Below, piece by piece: positions 17,439-25,626 of a DNA stretch of 52,332 nucleotides. The notes under the pieces are model-generated. The model did no database searches. It was given only the letters and a program-made list of their open reading frames with translations, and was not told the DNA's origin. How positions within the stretch are numbered: the stretch's first letter is position 1; every line of letters starts with the position of its first letter. The stretch comes from Palsa-739 sp035532535 (GTDB taxonomy: Bacteria; Actinomycetota; Thermoleophilia; Gaiellales; Gaiellaceae). Location: assembly GCA_035532535.1 (NCBI GenBank), contig DATKQT010000018.1, positions 1 through 52,332 of the forward strand, written 5' to 3'. A program made the translations under genes and the position numbers.

Positions 17439-18068
17439 CTACAGGACGGCGTCCAGGCCGATCGTCAGGCCGGGCGGGAGCGTGTCGAGCTTCGCGAGCG
17501 CGAGCAGGACGCCCTCGGCGAACGACTCGCGCGCGGTCGTGTCGTGGCGGATCGTCAGCAGTTGGCCCTCGCCTCCGAAGATGACCTCCTGGTGCGCGAC
17601 GAGGCCTGGAAGACGCACCGAGTGGATGACGGTGTCGCCGCCGATGAGCTCCGCCGTCATGCGCGCAGTTCCCGAGGGCGCGTCCTTCTTCGCCTCGTTG
17701 TGCAGCTCGATGATCTCCGCTCGTGGGAAGAAGGCGGCCGCTTCGCGCGCGAAGCGGATCATCAGGACCGCGCCGATGGAGAAGTTCGGGGCGACGAAGA
17801 GGCGGAGGCCGTTCGCAGCAGCGAGCTCGTGCAGCGGCTGCGGGTCCCAGCCCGTCGTGCCGACGACGCAGGACACTCCCTGCTCGAGCGCCGCGCGGAC
17901 ATTGCGCGGTGCGGCGTCGGGTGTAGTGAAGTCGACGCACGCGTCGAGACCGCGGACGTCCGGCTCGTCGCCGATCTCGATGCGCTTCACCTCGTGACCC
18001 GCGCGCTCGAGGACCGGCAGCAGCGCAGCTCCCACTTTCCCGTCCGCGCCGAAGAGTGCGAGCTTCAT
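17439..18068 (-). CDS. dapB: 4-hydroxy-tetrahydrodipicolinate reductase (short form)
   Basis: DapB reduces the DapA product on the way to lysine and diaminopimelate. The NAD(P)-binding start is MKLALFGADGKVG and the family motif is ELHNEAKKDAPSGTA, with the proton-donor His kept and the usual second His replaced by Asn. Length is 209 residues against about 245-270 in most bacteria; the shortening is in the N-terminal cofactor domain, as in some thermophiles. Its ATG overlaps the M16 peptidase stop codon (ATGA). Order pnp-M16 peptidase-dapB agrees with other actinobacteria. Confidence 0.93.
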   Translation of the reverse strand: MKLALFGADGKVGAALLPVLERAGHEVKRIEIGDEPDVRGLDACVDFTTPDAAPRNVRAALEQGVSCVVGTTGWDPQPLHELAAANGLRLFVAPNFSIGAVLMIRFAREAAAFFPRAEIIELHNEAKKDAPSGTARMTAELIGGDTVIHSVRLPGLVAHQEVIFGGEGQLLTIRHDTTARESFAEGVLLALAKLDTLPPGLTIGLDAVL

Positions 18069-19348
18069 GCTGCCTTCCGCGCCGCGCCGTTCCCGAGCGC
18101 AGCGCGGAACCGATCCTCGTCCGGTCCGACGCACGCCGCAGACAGCCGATCCGGGTCGAGCAGAACACCGGCGAGCTCGGCCACCTCGTCCGGCTCGACC
18201 GCATCGACCTCGGCGATGATCCGTTCGAAGCTCAGCAACTCGGTGTCGGTGATCAGCGCCTTTCCGAGCCTGCTCATCCGGTTCGCGGTCGACTCCATCG
18301 AGAGCGTGATGCGCCCCTTCATGCTCTCCTTTGCGCGCTCGAGCTCGCCTCTGCGAAACGTGCCCGCCGCGATCTCGGCGATCTGCTCCGTGCAGATCTC
18401 GACGCATGAGGCCAGGTTCTCCTCGCGCGTGCCGACGTAGATCCCGATCAGACCCGTGTCGGTGTACTGGGACGCGAACGTGTAGACGGAGTACGCCATC
18501 CCGCGCTTCTCCCGGATCTCCTGGAAAAGGCGGGACGACGCCGAGCCGCCGAGAATCGAGTCGAGGAGCGACGCGGCGAAGCGGCGGCGGTCGGAGCGCG
18601 AGATCCCGGGCGCGCCGAGACACAGGTGGTACTGCTCGGTTTCCTTGCGCTCGAAGCGCAGGCCGGGCGGCGGTGTCTGCGTGAGCGGGCGGCGAACGCG
18701 CGGCGCCGTGCGGCCGGCGGCGGCGCTCTTGTGTTCGAAGCGCTCCAGCAGGGAGACGAAGCGATCGTGCGCGATGCTTCCGGCCGCCGCAACCACGATG
18801 TTCCCGCCCGTGTACATCGCGCGGTGATACGCGGCGACCGACCTGCGGCTGATCGACGAGATCACGTCGGCGGTCCCGATCACGGGCCGGCCGAGCGCGT
18901 GCTTCCCGAACACGGCATCGGAGAAGAGGTCGTGGACGAGCTCCTGTGGGGTGTCCTCGTACATCGCGATCTCCTCGAGGACGACCTCGCGCTCCTGGTC
19001 GAGGTCGGCGAACGCCGGGGCGAAGACCATGTCGGTCATGACCTCGAGCGCCTCGTCAGCGTGGCGGTCTGGGACGCGCGCGTAGACCACGGTATGCTCG
19101 CGCGAGGTTGCGGCGTTCAGTTCGGCGCCCATGGCGTCGAAGGTCTCTGCGATCTGCTGCGCGTCGTAGGAACGCGACCCCTTGAAGAGCATGTGCTCGA
19201 TGAAGTGGGACGCACCCGCGCGGTCGCCGCGCTCGTCCCGCGAGCCGGCGCCGATCCAGAACCCGATCGCCACCGAGCGCACGCTGGGCACGCGCTCGGA
19301 GATGACGCGCTCACCCGAGTCCAGCTCGGACAGGACGTACTTCTGCAC
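18065..19348 (-). CDS. M16 family zinc metallopeptidase
   Basis: This 427-residue peptidase belongs to the M16 family (processing-peptidase/PepR-like). The inverted zinc motif HxxEH is HFIEH (H48, E51, H52), and the third ligand is expected in EVVLEEIAMYEDTPQE about 75 residues later. The C-terminal half has the usual non-catalytic M16 domain with the RSDRRRFAASLLDSILGG segment, so both halves are present. The GTG at 19348 leaves a 14-base gap to the GGDEF gene upstream. This gene normally sits right after pnp in actinobacteria; here the GGDEF gene lies in between. Confidence 0.94.
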   Translation of the reverse strand: MQKYVLSELDSGERVISERVPSVRSVAIGFWIGAGSRDERGDRAGASHFIEHMLFKGSRSYDAQQIAETFDAMGAELNAATSREHTVVYARVPDRHADEALEVMTDMVFAPAFADLDQEREVVLEEIAMYEDTPQELVHDLFSDAVFGKHALGRPVIGTADVISSISRRSVAAYHRAMYTGGNIVVAAAGSIAHDRFVSLLERFEHKSAAAGRTAPRVRRPLTQTPPPGLRFERKETEQYHLCLGAPGISRSDRRRFAASLLDSILGGSASSRLFQEIREKRGMAYSVYTFASQYTDTGLIGIYVGTREENLASCVEICTEQIAEIAAGTFRRGELERAKESMKGRITLSMESTANRMSRLGKALITDTELLSFERIIAEVDAVEPDEVAELAGVLLDPDRLSAACVGPDEDRFRAALGNGAARKAA

Positions 19349-19362
19349 GTCCGGATGCTATT

Positions 19363-20949
19363 TCAGACGAACTGGAGGCCGGTGCCGGAGCGCTTGGCGT
19401 GGTAGAGCGCCTCGTCCGCGAGCCGGAACAACGTCTGGGCGTCGCTCGCATCGGTGGGGCACGAGGCGACGCCGAAGCTCGCGCGCATGCCCTCCATCTT
19501 GTCCCGGATGCGGTCGATCACCTCGCGTGCGTCGTCCTCCGTTGCCTCCGCGAGGAGCAGCGCGAACTCGTCGCCGCCGATCCGGAACGCGTTGTCGCTC
19601 TTGCGCAGTGCCTTCTCGATCGTCCGCGCGAACATCTGCAGTGCGTCGTCGCCGGCAGCGTGGCCGAGCCGGTCGTTCACGCTCTTGAAGCCGTCGAGGT
19701 CGCACACCACGAGCCCGAACTGGCGCTCGTAGCGGATCGCCCGCGCCACTTCCGCCTCCAGCCGCTCGACGAATGCGCGCCGGTTCAGCAGCCGCGTCAG
19801 CGGATCGTGGTCGGCCAGGAAGCTCAACTCGCGCACGCGTTCGGCCGACACGATCGCCGCCGCCGCCTGGTTCGCGAAGATGCGCAGCGCCTGGAGCTTC
19901 TCGCTCGAAGGCAGCAGCCGGTCGGCCGGCTCGTCGGCGGAGAGGATGCCGATGATGGCATCGTCGGCGCCGCGGAGCGGGACGAGCAGCCAGTGCCGGT
20001 TCCACGCATGCGGGCCGCGCCCGTTGAGCTTCGACGCGTACGTGATCTTCTCCCGGGAAACGAGGCGCTCGGCCTCGGCGTTCGGCACGAGGTAGCAGCC
20101 TTCGATCTCGAACGCCGGGTCGAAGAGGGGCAGGACGTCCGGCAGATAGATCGGGGCCGTCAGGACGCTGTCGCGGTTCCAGCCGACGGCCGCGCCCGCG
20201 CTCACCTGGCTCGTGAGCGGATCCGTCAGGAGGACGAGGACGTTCTGGAAACCGAGCGCGTCGCGGACGCCGACGCACACCCGCTGCATGATCGCGTCTG
20301 CGCTCGGGTGCGCCGTGAGACCGGTCGACACACGCAACAGCTGTTCGAGCGCGAGCCGATGGCGCCCTGCGTTCGCTGCCTCCTGCGCCGACTGCAACGC
20401 GATCGCAGCGTGGTCGGCAAGCGCGACGAGGACCTCGAGGTCGTCGTCGGTCGGGCGCAGACGGTTCGCCGGCTCGTCCACCGAGAGGATGCCCAGGAGA
20501 TGACCGTCGTGGTGGCGCATCGGCACGAAGAGCGCGTCGAGTGGATGCCACGCGTTCTCGCCGACGCCGGCCGCCTCGTCCGGGAGATAGAAATCCTGGC
20601 CGGGGGTCCCCCAGTCGAACTCGCCTGCCGGGACGACGTATGCGCCGCCCCGGTGGAAGCGCTCGGCCAGCACCGGCTCCCACTCCTCGATCCGGCGCAC
20701 ATGCCCGATGAGCGTCTTCTTCGCCTCTTCGCCGCCGTGCACGGTCGCGGTCTCGAAATCGTCCCATTCGGGCCGGTACAAGTTGATTGCGACCGTGCCG
20801 TAGCCGAGCGACTCGGCCACGACGCGTGCGATCGCCACCAGGAGCTCAGGAACCTCGTCGGCCGCGCGAACGAGCCGCGTGACCTCGAGCAGGCCGCGGA
20901 GCGGTGAGACAGGTGGAAGGTTCGGCTCGTCCAGGGCGGGATTCCTCAC
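19363..20949 (-). CDS. GAF-GAF-GGDEF diguanylate cyclase
   Basis: This 528-residue signalling protein has two GAF-type sensor domains (about residues 20-190 and 200-370) and a GGDEF domain (375-528). The active-site loop is intact, GGDEF at 458-462, with the product-inhibition I-site RKSD at 449-452, five residues upstream. It should make cyclic di-GMP from two GTP. No membrane segment or signal peptide is seen, so it senses a cytoplasmic ligand. The GTG start at 20949 lacks a strong ribosome binding site and could be a few codons off. It sits between the pnp terminator and the M16 peptidase gene. Confidence 0.93.
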   Translation of the reverse strand: MRNPALDEPNLPPVSPLRGLLEVTRLVRAADEVPELLVAIARVVAESLGYGTVAINLYRPEWDDFETATVHGGEEAKKTLIGHVRRIEEWEPVLAERFHRGGAYVVPAGEFDWGTPGQDFYLPDEAAGVGENAWHPLDALFVPMRHHDGHLLGILSVDEPANRLRPTDDDLEVLVALADHAAIALQSAQEAANAGRHRLALEQLLRVSTGLTAHPSADAIMQRVCVGVRDALGFQNVLVLLTDPLTSQVSAGAAVGWNRDSVLTAPIYLPDVLPLFDPAFEIEGCYLVPNAEAERLVSREKITYASKLNGRGPHAWNRHWLLVPLRGADDAIIGILSADEPADRLLPSSEKLQALRIFANQAAAAIVSAERVRELSFLADHDPLTRLLNRRAFVERLEAEVARAIRYERQFGLVVCDLDGFKSVNDRLGHAAGDDALQMFARTIEKALRKSDNAFRIGGDEFALLLAEATEDDAREVIDRIRDKMEGMRASFGVASCPTDASDAQTLFRLADEALYHAKRSGTGLQFV

Positions 20950-20996
20950 CTAGGGTCATCGGCACAAACGGGGGACTCGAGGTACCCCCAAAGAGT

Positions 20997-21026
20997 GAGA
21001 GGGCGGCCTTTTGGGGCCGCCCTCTC
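20997..21026 (-). terminator. Intrinsic terminator after pnp
   Basis: A perfect 12-bp stem (20997-21008 with 21015-21026) and a 6-base loop lie 10 bases after the pnp stop codon. A short T-containing tail (ACTCTTTGG) follows in the minus direction. It would end the rpsO-pnp transcript before the GGDEF gene. Confidence 0.8.
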
Positions 21027-21035
21027 GGTGTTTCT

Positions 21036-23507
21036 CTACCGCCGGCCGCGGCCGCCGCCGCCGCGACTGCGGTCGTCGCGGCGAGGGCGCTCCTCCTCCG
21101 GAGGCCTCGGCGGTGCGTCCTTCGCCCGCTCGATCAGCTCCTCCGGCTGGACGAGGCGGCCGTCTTCGTGCTTCGCGATGAGCTTCAGCCCGATCCGGCC
21201 GCGCGCCTTGTCCACCTCCTGGACGACGACGTCCACGACGTCGCCGCGCGCCATCACGTCCTCGATGTGACCGACGCGGCCCGGGCCGACGTTGGAGACG
21301 TGCAGCAGGCCGTCCGTCCCCTTCTTCAGCTCGACGAACGCTCCGAACTGCGTCGTCTTGACGACCTTGCCGGTGTAGGTGTCCCCCACTTCCGGCTCCT
21401 TGGTCAGCGCCTGGATCGCGGAGATCGCTGCCGCGGCCTTCTCGCCGTCGGTTGCGTAGATGAGGATCGTGCCGTCCTCCTCGATGTCGATCTGCACCTC
21501 GTAGTCCGACTCGAGGCCGCGGATCGTCTCGCCGCCCTTGCCGATGACCATGCCGATCTTCTCCTGATCGATCTTGACCGACGTGATCCGCGGCGCGTTC
21601 TGTGAAAGCTCCGCGCGCGACTCCGGAATCACGTCGAGCATGATGTCGAGGATCGCGTTGCGCGCCCGGTTCGCCTGCTCGAGTGCGCCTTTCATGATCT
21701 CCTGCGTGACGCCGGTGATCTTGATGTCCATCTGGAGCGCGGTGATTCCGTCCCGTGTCCCCGCGACCTTGAAGTCCATGTCGCCGAGGTGGTCCTCGGC
21801 ACCCTGGATGTCGGTCAGGATCACGTAGTCGTCGCCCTCCTTCACGAGGCCCATCGCGATCCCGGAGACCGGCGCCTTGATCGGCACACCGGCGTCCATC
21901 AACGCGAGCGTCGAGCCGCAGACGGAGCCCATCGACGACGAGCCGTTCGACTCGAGCGTTTCCGAGACGATGCGGATCGTGTACGGGAACTCGTCGGCAC
22001 TCGGGATCATCGCCTCGAGCGCCCGCTGAGCGAGCGCGCCGTGGCCGATGTCACGGCGCTTCGGGCCGCGCATGAAGCCGGTCTCCCCGACCGAGAAGGG
22101 CGGGAAGTTGTAGTGATGCATGAAGCGGCGGTCGGTCTCGAGCGACAGGTCGTCGATCCGCTGCCCCTCCTTCGCCGTGCCGAGCGTGAGCGTCGACAGG
22201 ACCTGCGTCTGACCGCGCGTGAAGAGCCCGGAGCCGTGCGCCCGCGGGTTGACGCCGACTTCAACCTCGATCGGCCTGATCTCGTCGGTGCTGCGGCCGT
22301 CGGGCCGCCGCTTGTCGACCGCGATCTTCTTGCGGACGAGGTCCTTGTAGATCGCCTCGGCAGCCTTCTTGATGTAGCTCTTCGTGAGGCTGTCCTTGGC
22401 CGCCGGGCCATCCGTGTCGGCGGACGCGGGCCCGACGGGGAACTGCAGCTCGACGTTCGAGACGATCTGCTCGAAGAGCAGGTTGCGCTTCGCCGACTTG
22501 AGCTCCTTCGAGTCCTGCTCGGCATCCGTGAGTGCCCGCAGGCCGCTCTCGAACTGGTCGCGGACCGGGCCCTCCACCGCGGCGAGACGCTGCTTCTCGA
22601 GCAGCATGTTCAGGCTCGCACGCACCTGCGTGAGACGCTGGATGTCCTCTTCGCTCGAGTCCATCGTGATCTCGCCCGCAATCTGCGTCGCAAGCTCGTC
22701 GACGATCGTTCCAGCCTCGCGCAGGCCCACGCTCTGGATGCGCTCCCAGATCGCGTGGCCGTGCGACGACTCGAGCTCCGCCGTCAGCTCCATGTCGAGC
22801 CACTTCGGCTTGCCGGCCTGGCGGCGCAGATCCTCCTGCGCCTCGCACAGCTTCTTGATCTCCCCGTGAGCGAGCTCGAGCGCCTCGAGGAGCACGTCCT
22901 CGGGCACCTCGTCGGCGCCGGCCTCGACCATCGTCAGGCCGTCCTTCGTGCCGACGACGATCAGGTCGAGCGCGGTCTCGGTCCAGTTCTGCTGCATCGT
23001 CGGGTTGACGACGAGCGCGCCGTCGATCCGGCCGATGCGGACGGCTCCCACCGGGCCGAAGAACGGCAGCGGCGAGAGCATGAGCGACGCGGACGCGCCG
23101 TTGATGCACAGGATGTCGTGCGGTGTGACGAGATCCGCGGAGAGCACGGTGCAGATCACCTGTACCTCGTTGCGAAAGCCCTTCGGCCACAGGGGCCGGA
23201 TCGGGCGGTCGATCATCCGTGCGGTCAGGGTGGCGCGCTCGCTGGCGCGACCTTCGCGCTTGAAGAAACCGCCCGGGATCTTGCCGGCGGCGTACATCCG
23301 CTCTTCGACGTCGATCGTCAGCGGGAAGAAGTCCGCGCCTTCGCGCGCCTCCGCCCGTCCGACCGCCGTCGCGAGCACCATCGTCTCGCCGCTGCGGACG
23401 ACGACTGCGCCGTCGGCCTGCTTCGCGAGCTTGCCGGTCTCGAACGTGATCTCCTGCTCACCCACCTGCAAGGAGACGCGAGCCAGCCGCTCGGTCGTGA
23501 TACTCAT
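21036..23507 (-). CDS. pnp: Polyribonucleotide nucleotidyltransferase (PNPase)
   Basis: PNPase is a trimeric phosphorolytic 3'-5' exoribonuclease. It has two RNase PH domains (first with GGFFKREGRASERATL, second with RPDGRSTDEIRP and ESNGSSSMGSVCG), then a KH domain (IGMVIGKGGETIRGLE) and an S1 domain (GAFVELKKGTDGLLHV), ending in an Arg/Gly-rich tail (RSRGGGGRGRR). At 823 residues it is about 100 longer than usual, mainly from extra helical sequence in the linker between the two RNase PH domains and from the basic tail. The ATG at 23507 follows GGAGG at 7 bases. It follows rpsO, with a long hairpin between the two. Confidence 0.97.
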   Translation of the reverse strand: MSITTERLARVSLQVGEQEITFETGKLAKQADGAVVVRSGETMVLATAVGRAEAREGADFFPLTIDVEERMYAAGKIPGGFFKREGRASERATLTARMIDRPIRPLWPKGFRNEVQVICTVLSADLVTPHDILCINGASASLMLSPLPFFGPVGAVRIGRIDGALVVNPTMQQNWTETALDLIVVGTKDGLTMVEAGADEVPEDVLLEALELAHGEIKKLCEAQEDLRRQAGKPKWLDMELTAELESSHGHAIWERIQSVGLREAGTIVDELATQIAGEITMDSSEEDIQRLTQVRASLNMLLEKQRLAAVEGPVRDQFESGLRALTDAEQDSKELKSAKRNLLFEQIVSNVELQFPVGPASADTDGPAAKDSLTKSYIKKAAEAIYKDLVRKKIAVDKRRPDGRSTDEIRPIEVEVGVNPRAHGSGLFTRGQTQVLSTLTLGTAKEGQRIDDLSLETDRRFMHHYNFPPFSVGETGFMRGPKRRDIGHGALAQRALEAMIPSADEFPYTIRIVSETLESNGSSSMGSVCGSTLALMDAGVPIKAPVSGIAMGLVKEGDDYVILTDIQGAEDHLGDMDFKVAGTRDGITALQMDIKITGVTQEIMKGALEQANRARNAILDIMLDVIPESRAELSQNAPRITSVKIDQEKIGMVIGKGGETIRGLESDYEVQIDIEEDGTILIYATDGEKAAAAISAIQALTKEPEVGDTYTGKVVKTTQFGAFVELKKGTDGLLHVSNVGPGRVGHIEDVMARGDVVDVVVQEVDKARGRIGLKLIAKHEDGRLVQPEELIERAKDAPPRPPEEERPRRDDRSRGGGGRGRR

Positions 23508-23532
23508 CGATTGTCCTCCACTCTGCTTGGGC

Positions 23533-23591
23533 GGAGAGTGGGAGTTGAGACAGCTCCGGTCTCGTGTCGGAGCTCGCTCAACTACCACTCC
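23533..23591 (-). promoter_or_regulatory. Long rpsO-pnp intergenic hairpin, probable RNase III processing site
   Basis: Arms 23533-23558 and 23568-23591 are near-complementary over about 24 bp with few mismatches and a 9-base loop. No T tract follows, so it is not a classic terminator. In E. coli a double-stranded structure at the same place is cut by RNase III and lets PNPase repress its own mRNA. The structure is seen; the function here is inferred by position. Confidence 0.6.
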
Positions 23592-23612
23592 CCATGTTTG
23601 GTCCCGGCCGGC

Positions 23613-23882
23613 CTATCTGCGCAGGCCGAGCTCCTTGATCAGGGCTCGATAGCCCTCGAGGTCGTGCTTCTGGAGATACGTCAGAAAGCGGCGGCGCCGG
23701 CCGACGAGCTTCAGCAGCCCGCGGCGGGAGTAGTGGTCGTGCTTGTGCGTGCGCAGATGCTCGGTCAGCTCGTTGACACGCTGCGTGAGCATTGCGATCT
23801 GCACCTGCGGCGAGCCGGTGTCGGCCTCACCGCGGCCGTGTTTCTTGATGATCTCCAGCTTTGCTTCCTTCGTGAGGGCCAT
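23613..23882 (-). CDS. rpsO: Ribosomal protein S15
   Basis: This 89-residue primary-binding protein of the 30S subunit platform starts MALTKEAKLEIIKKHGRGE and contains DTGSPQVQIAMLT and DHYSRRGLLKLVGRRRR, both highly conserved in S15. A strong site (AGGGAGG) precedes the ATG. It heads the rpsO-pnp unit and its leader of about 77 bases could hold an S15 autoregulatory structure. Confidence 0.98.
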   Translation of the reverse strand: MALTKEAKLEIIKKHGRGEADTGSPQVQIAMLTQRVNELTEHLRTHKHDHYSRRGLLKLVGRRRRFLTYLQKHDLEGYRALIKELGLRR

Positions 23883-23965
23883 GGGCCTCCCTGGTAGGCG
23901 TCTCCCGAGCCTCCGCTCACCGCGCGAAGGAAGAACGCGCTGCGGCCGGGGCTGGGTCGCCGACT

Positions 23966-23974
23966 AGGGTAGCA
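23966..23974 (-). promoter_or_regulatory. rpsO: Extended -10 promoter for rpsO-pnp
   Basis: In the minus direction the sequence is GATTGCTACCCT, an extended -10 (TGC + TACCCT). Nearly the same string, GATTGCTACACT, precedes rimP. Transcription would start near 23959, giving an rpsO leader of about 77 bases. No clear -35 is seen. Confidence 0.4.
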
Positions 23975-24020
23975 ATCCCGCATGGTTGCTGCCGTTTCAG
24001 CCTAGGAGTGGACGTCCAAC

Positions 24021-25439
24021 GTGTCAGGTGATCAGTTCAGACGGACGCGCTCCGCGCTCCCTGTCGCCGTCAGCGCAGGTCACCCTGCCACCGCCGAGGC
24101 AGGTGTCGAGATCCTCGCCGACGGCGGATCGGCGGCGGACGCCGCCATCGCGGCCGGGCTCGCCTCCTGCGTCGCCGAGACGGTGATGACCGGGCTCCTC
24201 GGCGGCGGCCACGCCATCTACTGGGACGCGAGCGCCGGCCGGGCGCGCAATCTCGACTGTTTCTGCGCAGTGCCTTCCGGATCGGGCGGCGAGCTCATCG
24301 GGCTCGACGTCCCCTTTGGCGAGGAGCTCGTCCACTACGCGGTCGGGGCGGCCAGCTGCGCCGTGCCCGGGGTCGCGGCCGGCCTCGGCGCGCTCTGGGA
24401 GGCGCACGGCCGCCTGCCGTGGGCGCGGCTCGTCGAGCCGGCGCTTCGGCTCGCCCGCGCCGGCGTGGAGATGCCGCCCGCGCACGCCTCGTGCCTCGCC
24501 ATGCTCGAGCCCGTCATGACGATGCGCGAGGGCGCACGCATGTACGCGCCGGGCGGCCGGCTGTTGCAGGCGGGCGACCGACTCGAGCAGCCCGGTCTCG
24601 TCGCGGCGCTCGAGTCGCTCGCCGCCGAAGGCGCGACCGGGGCGTACACCGGGACGATCGGACGCGCGCTTCTGGCTCTGTCGGACGAGCGCTGCGGGCT
24701 CGTAACCGCCGACGATCTCGCCGGCTACGAGGCGCGCTGGACCGAGCCGGCGGAGGCTGCATGGCTCGGACTGCGCTTCCTCACGCGCGGCGGGCTCTCC
24801 GGCGTGCCGGAAACGCTCGAGCGGCTACCGCGCCTGCGCGGGCTCGCGCCGGCGGACCGTGTCCTCGCGCTGCTTGCGGCGCTCGCCGGCACACCCGGGC
24901 CGGAGACGCACACGACGAACCTCGTCACGGTCGACCACGACGGCAACGCGTGCGTCCTCACCACGAGCCTCGGGCTCGGCTCGGGCGACTGGCTGCCCGG
25001 CCTCGACCTGCACCTGAACAGCATGCTCGGCGAGGTCGACCTGCTCGTGGGCGCCCTCGAGCCAGGCGCGCGCATGGAGAGCATGATGGCGCCGAGCGTC
25101 GTGCTCGACGAGCGCGGGCTCGCCCTCGCGATCGGCGCGGCCGGCGGCACGCGACTGCGCACGGCGCTCGTCGGCGTCGCCGCGGGCATCCTCGACGAAG
25201 GGCTCGTCCCGCAAGAAGCGGTGGAACGGCCCCGCGCGCATGTCGCGGCCGATGTCGTCAATGCCGAGCCGGGCATCGACGAGGACGCGCTCGACCAGCT
25301 GGAGTCGTCGGGCCTGCGCGTTCGGCGCTGGCCCGCGCTGCACCACTACTTCGGCGGCGTCAGCGGAATCGGGCGGCGGGGCGCGGCGGCCGACCCCCGA
25401 CGGAGCGGGGTCGTGCTCTCGGTTCCGGAACGAGCCTGA
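24021..25439 (+). CDS. Gamma-glutamyltransferase family protein, short form
   Basis: This Ntn-hydrolase of the gamma-glutamyltransferase family has 472 residues against about 550-580 in typical enzymes. The N-terminal half has SAGHPATAEAGVEIL and GSAADAAIAAGLASCV, characteristic of the large subunit. The autoprocessing Thr is Thr298 in ETHTTNLVTVDHDGNA, and GAAGGTRL is the oxyanion-type glycine motif. The region that links the subunits is shortened. No signal peptide is visible, so the protein may be cytoplasmic, and substrates other than glutathione are possible. The GTG at 24021 lies downstream of a GGAG about 13 bases away. Its 3' end overlaps the antisense zinc-ribbon gene by 80 bases. 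Confidence 0.88.
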   Translation: MSGDQFRRTRSALPVAVSAGHPATAEAGVEILADGGSAADAAIAAGLASCVAETVMTGLLGGGHAIYWDASAGRARNLDCFCAVPSGSGGELIGLDVPFGEELVHYAVGAASCAVPGVAAGLGALWEAHGRLPWARLVEPALRLARAGVEMPPAHASCLAMLEPVMTMREGARMYAPGGRLLQAGDRLEQPGLVAALESLAAEGATGAYTGTIGRALLALSDERCGLVTADDLAGYEARWTEPAEAAWLGLRFLTRGGLSGVPETLERLPRLRGLAPADRVLALLAALAGTPGPETHTTNLVTVDHDGNACVLTTSLGLGSGDWLPGLDLHLNSMLGEVDLLVGALEPGARMESMMAPSVVLDERGLALAIGAAGGTRLRTALVGVAAGILDEGLVPQEAVERPRAHVAADVVNAEPGIDEDALDQLESSGLRVRRWPALHHYFGGVSGIGRRGAAADPRRSGVVLSVPERA

Positions 25440-25596
25440 CCGGGATCCACCCGACGTATCCGCACACGGGGCAGCCCGGGTTCATGTCGCTCGTCCCGCC
25501 GATGGTGGGCTTCGCGTACACGCCGCCGCATTCGAGGCAGCGCACGCTCGCAAGCACCGCCAGCCGTTTGGACGTGGGGTTCGTGGCGGCTTCCAT
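25360..25596 (-). CDS. Small zinc-ribbon protein
   Basis: This 78-residue protein has one treble-clef/zinc-ribbon pattern: CLECGGVY about residue 20, then CPVCGYVGW about residue 42 (CxxC...CxxC). The C-terminal 25 residues are Arg/Pro-rich, possibly disordered. It starts 30 bases after ribF on the same strand and is likely the last gene of the rimP-ribF run. About 80 bases overlap the end of the gamma-glutamyltransferase gene on the other strand, so the C-terminus may end earlier in relatives. Function unknown; the cysteine spacing is the main support. Confidence 0.6.
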   Translation of the reverse strand: MEAATNPTSKRLAVLASVRCLECGGVYAKPTIGGTSDMNPGCPVCGYVGWIPVRLVPEPRARPRSVGGRPPRPAARFR

Positions 25597-25626
25597 ACCG
25601 AGGAAGATGCCGACCGCCCGAAAAAC

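Noticed and set aside
21789..23897. Long plus-strand frame opposite pnp
   Set aside because: It is the antisense shadow of pnp and rpsO, with no recognisable motif and low-complexity composition.
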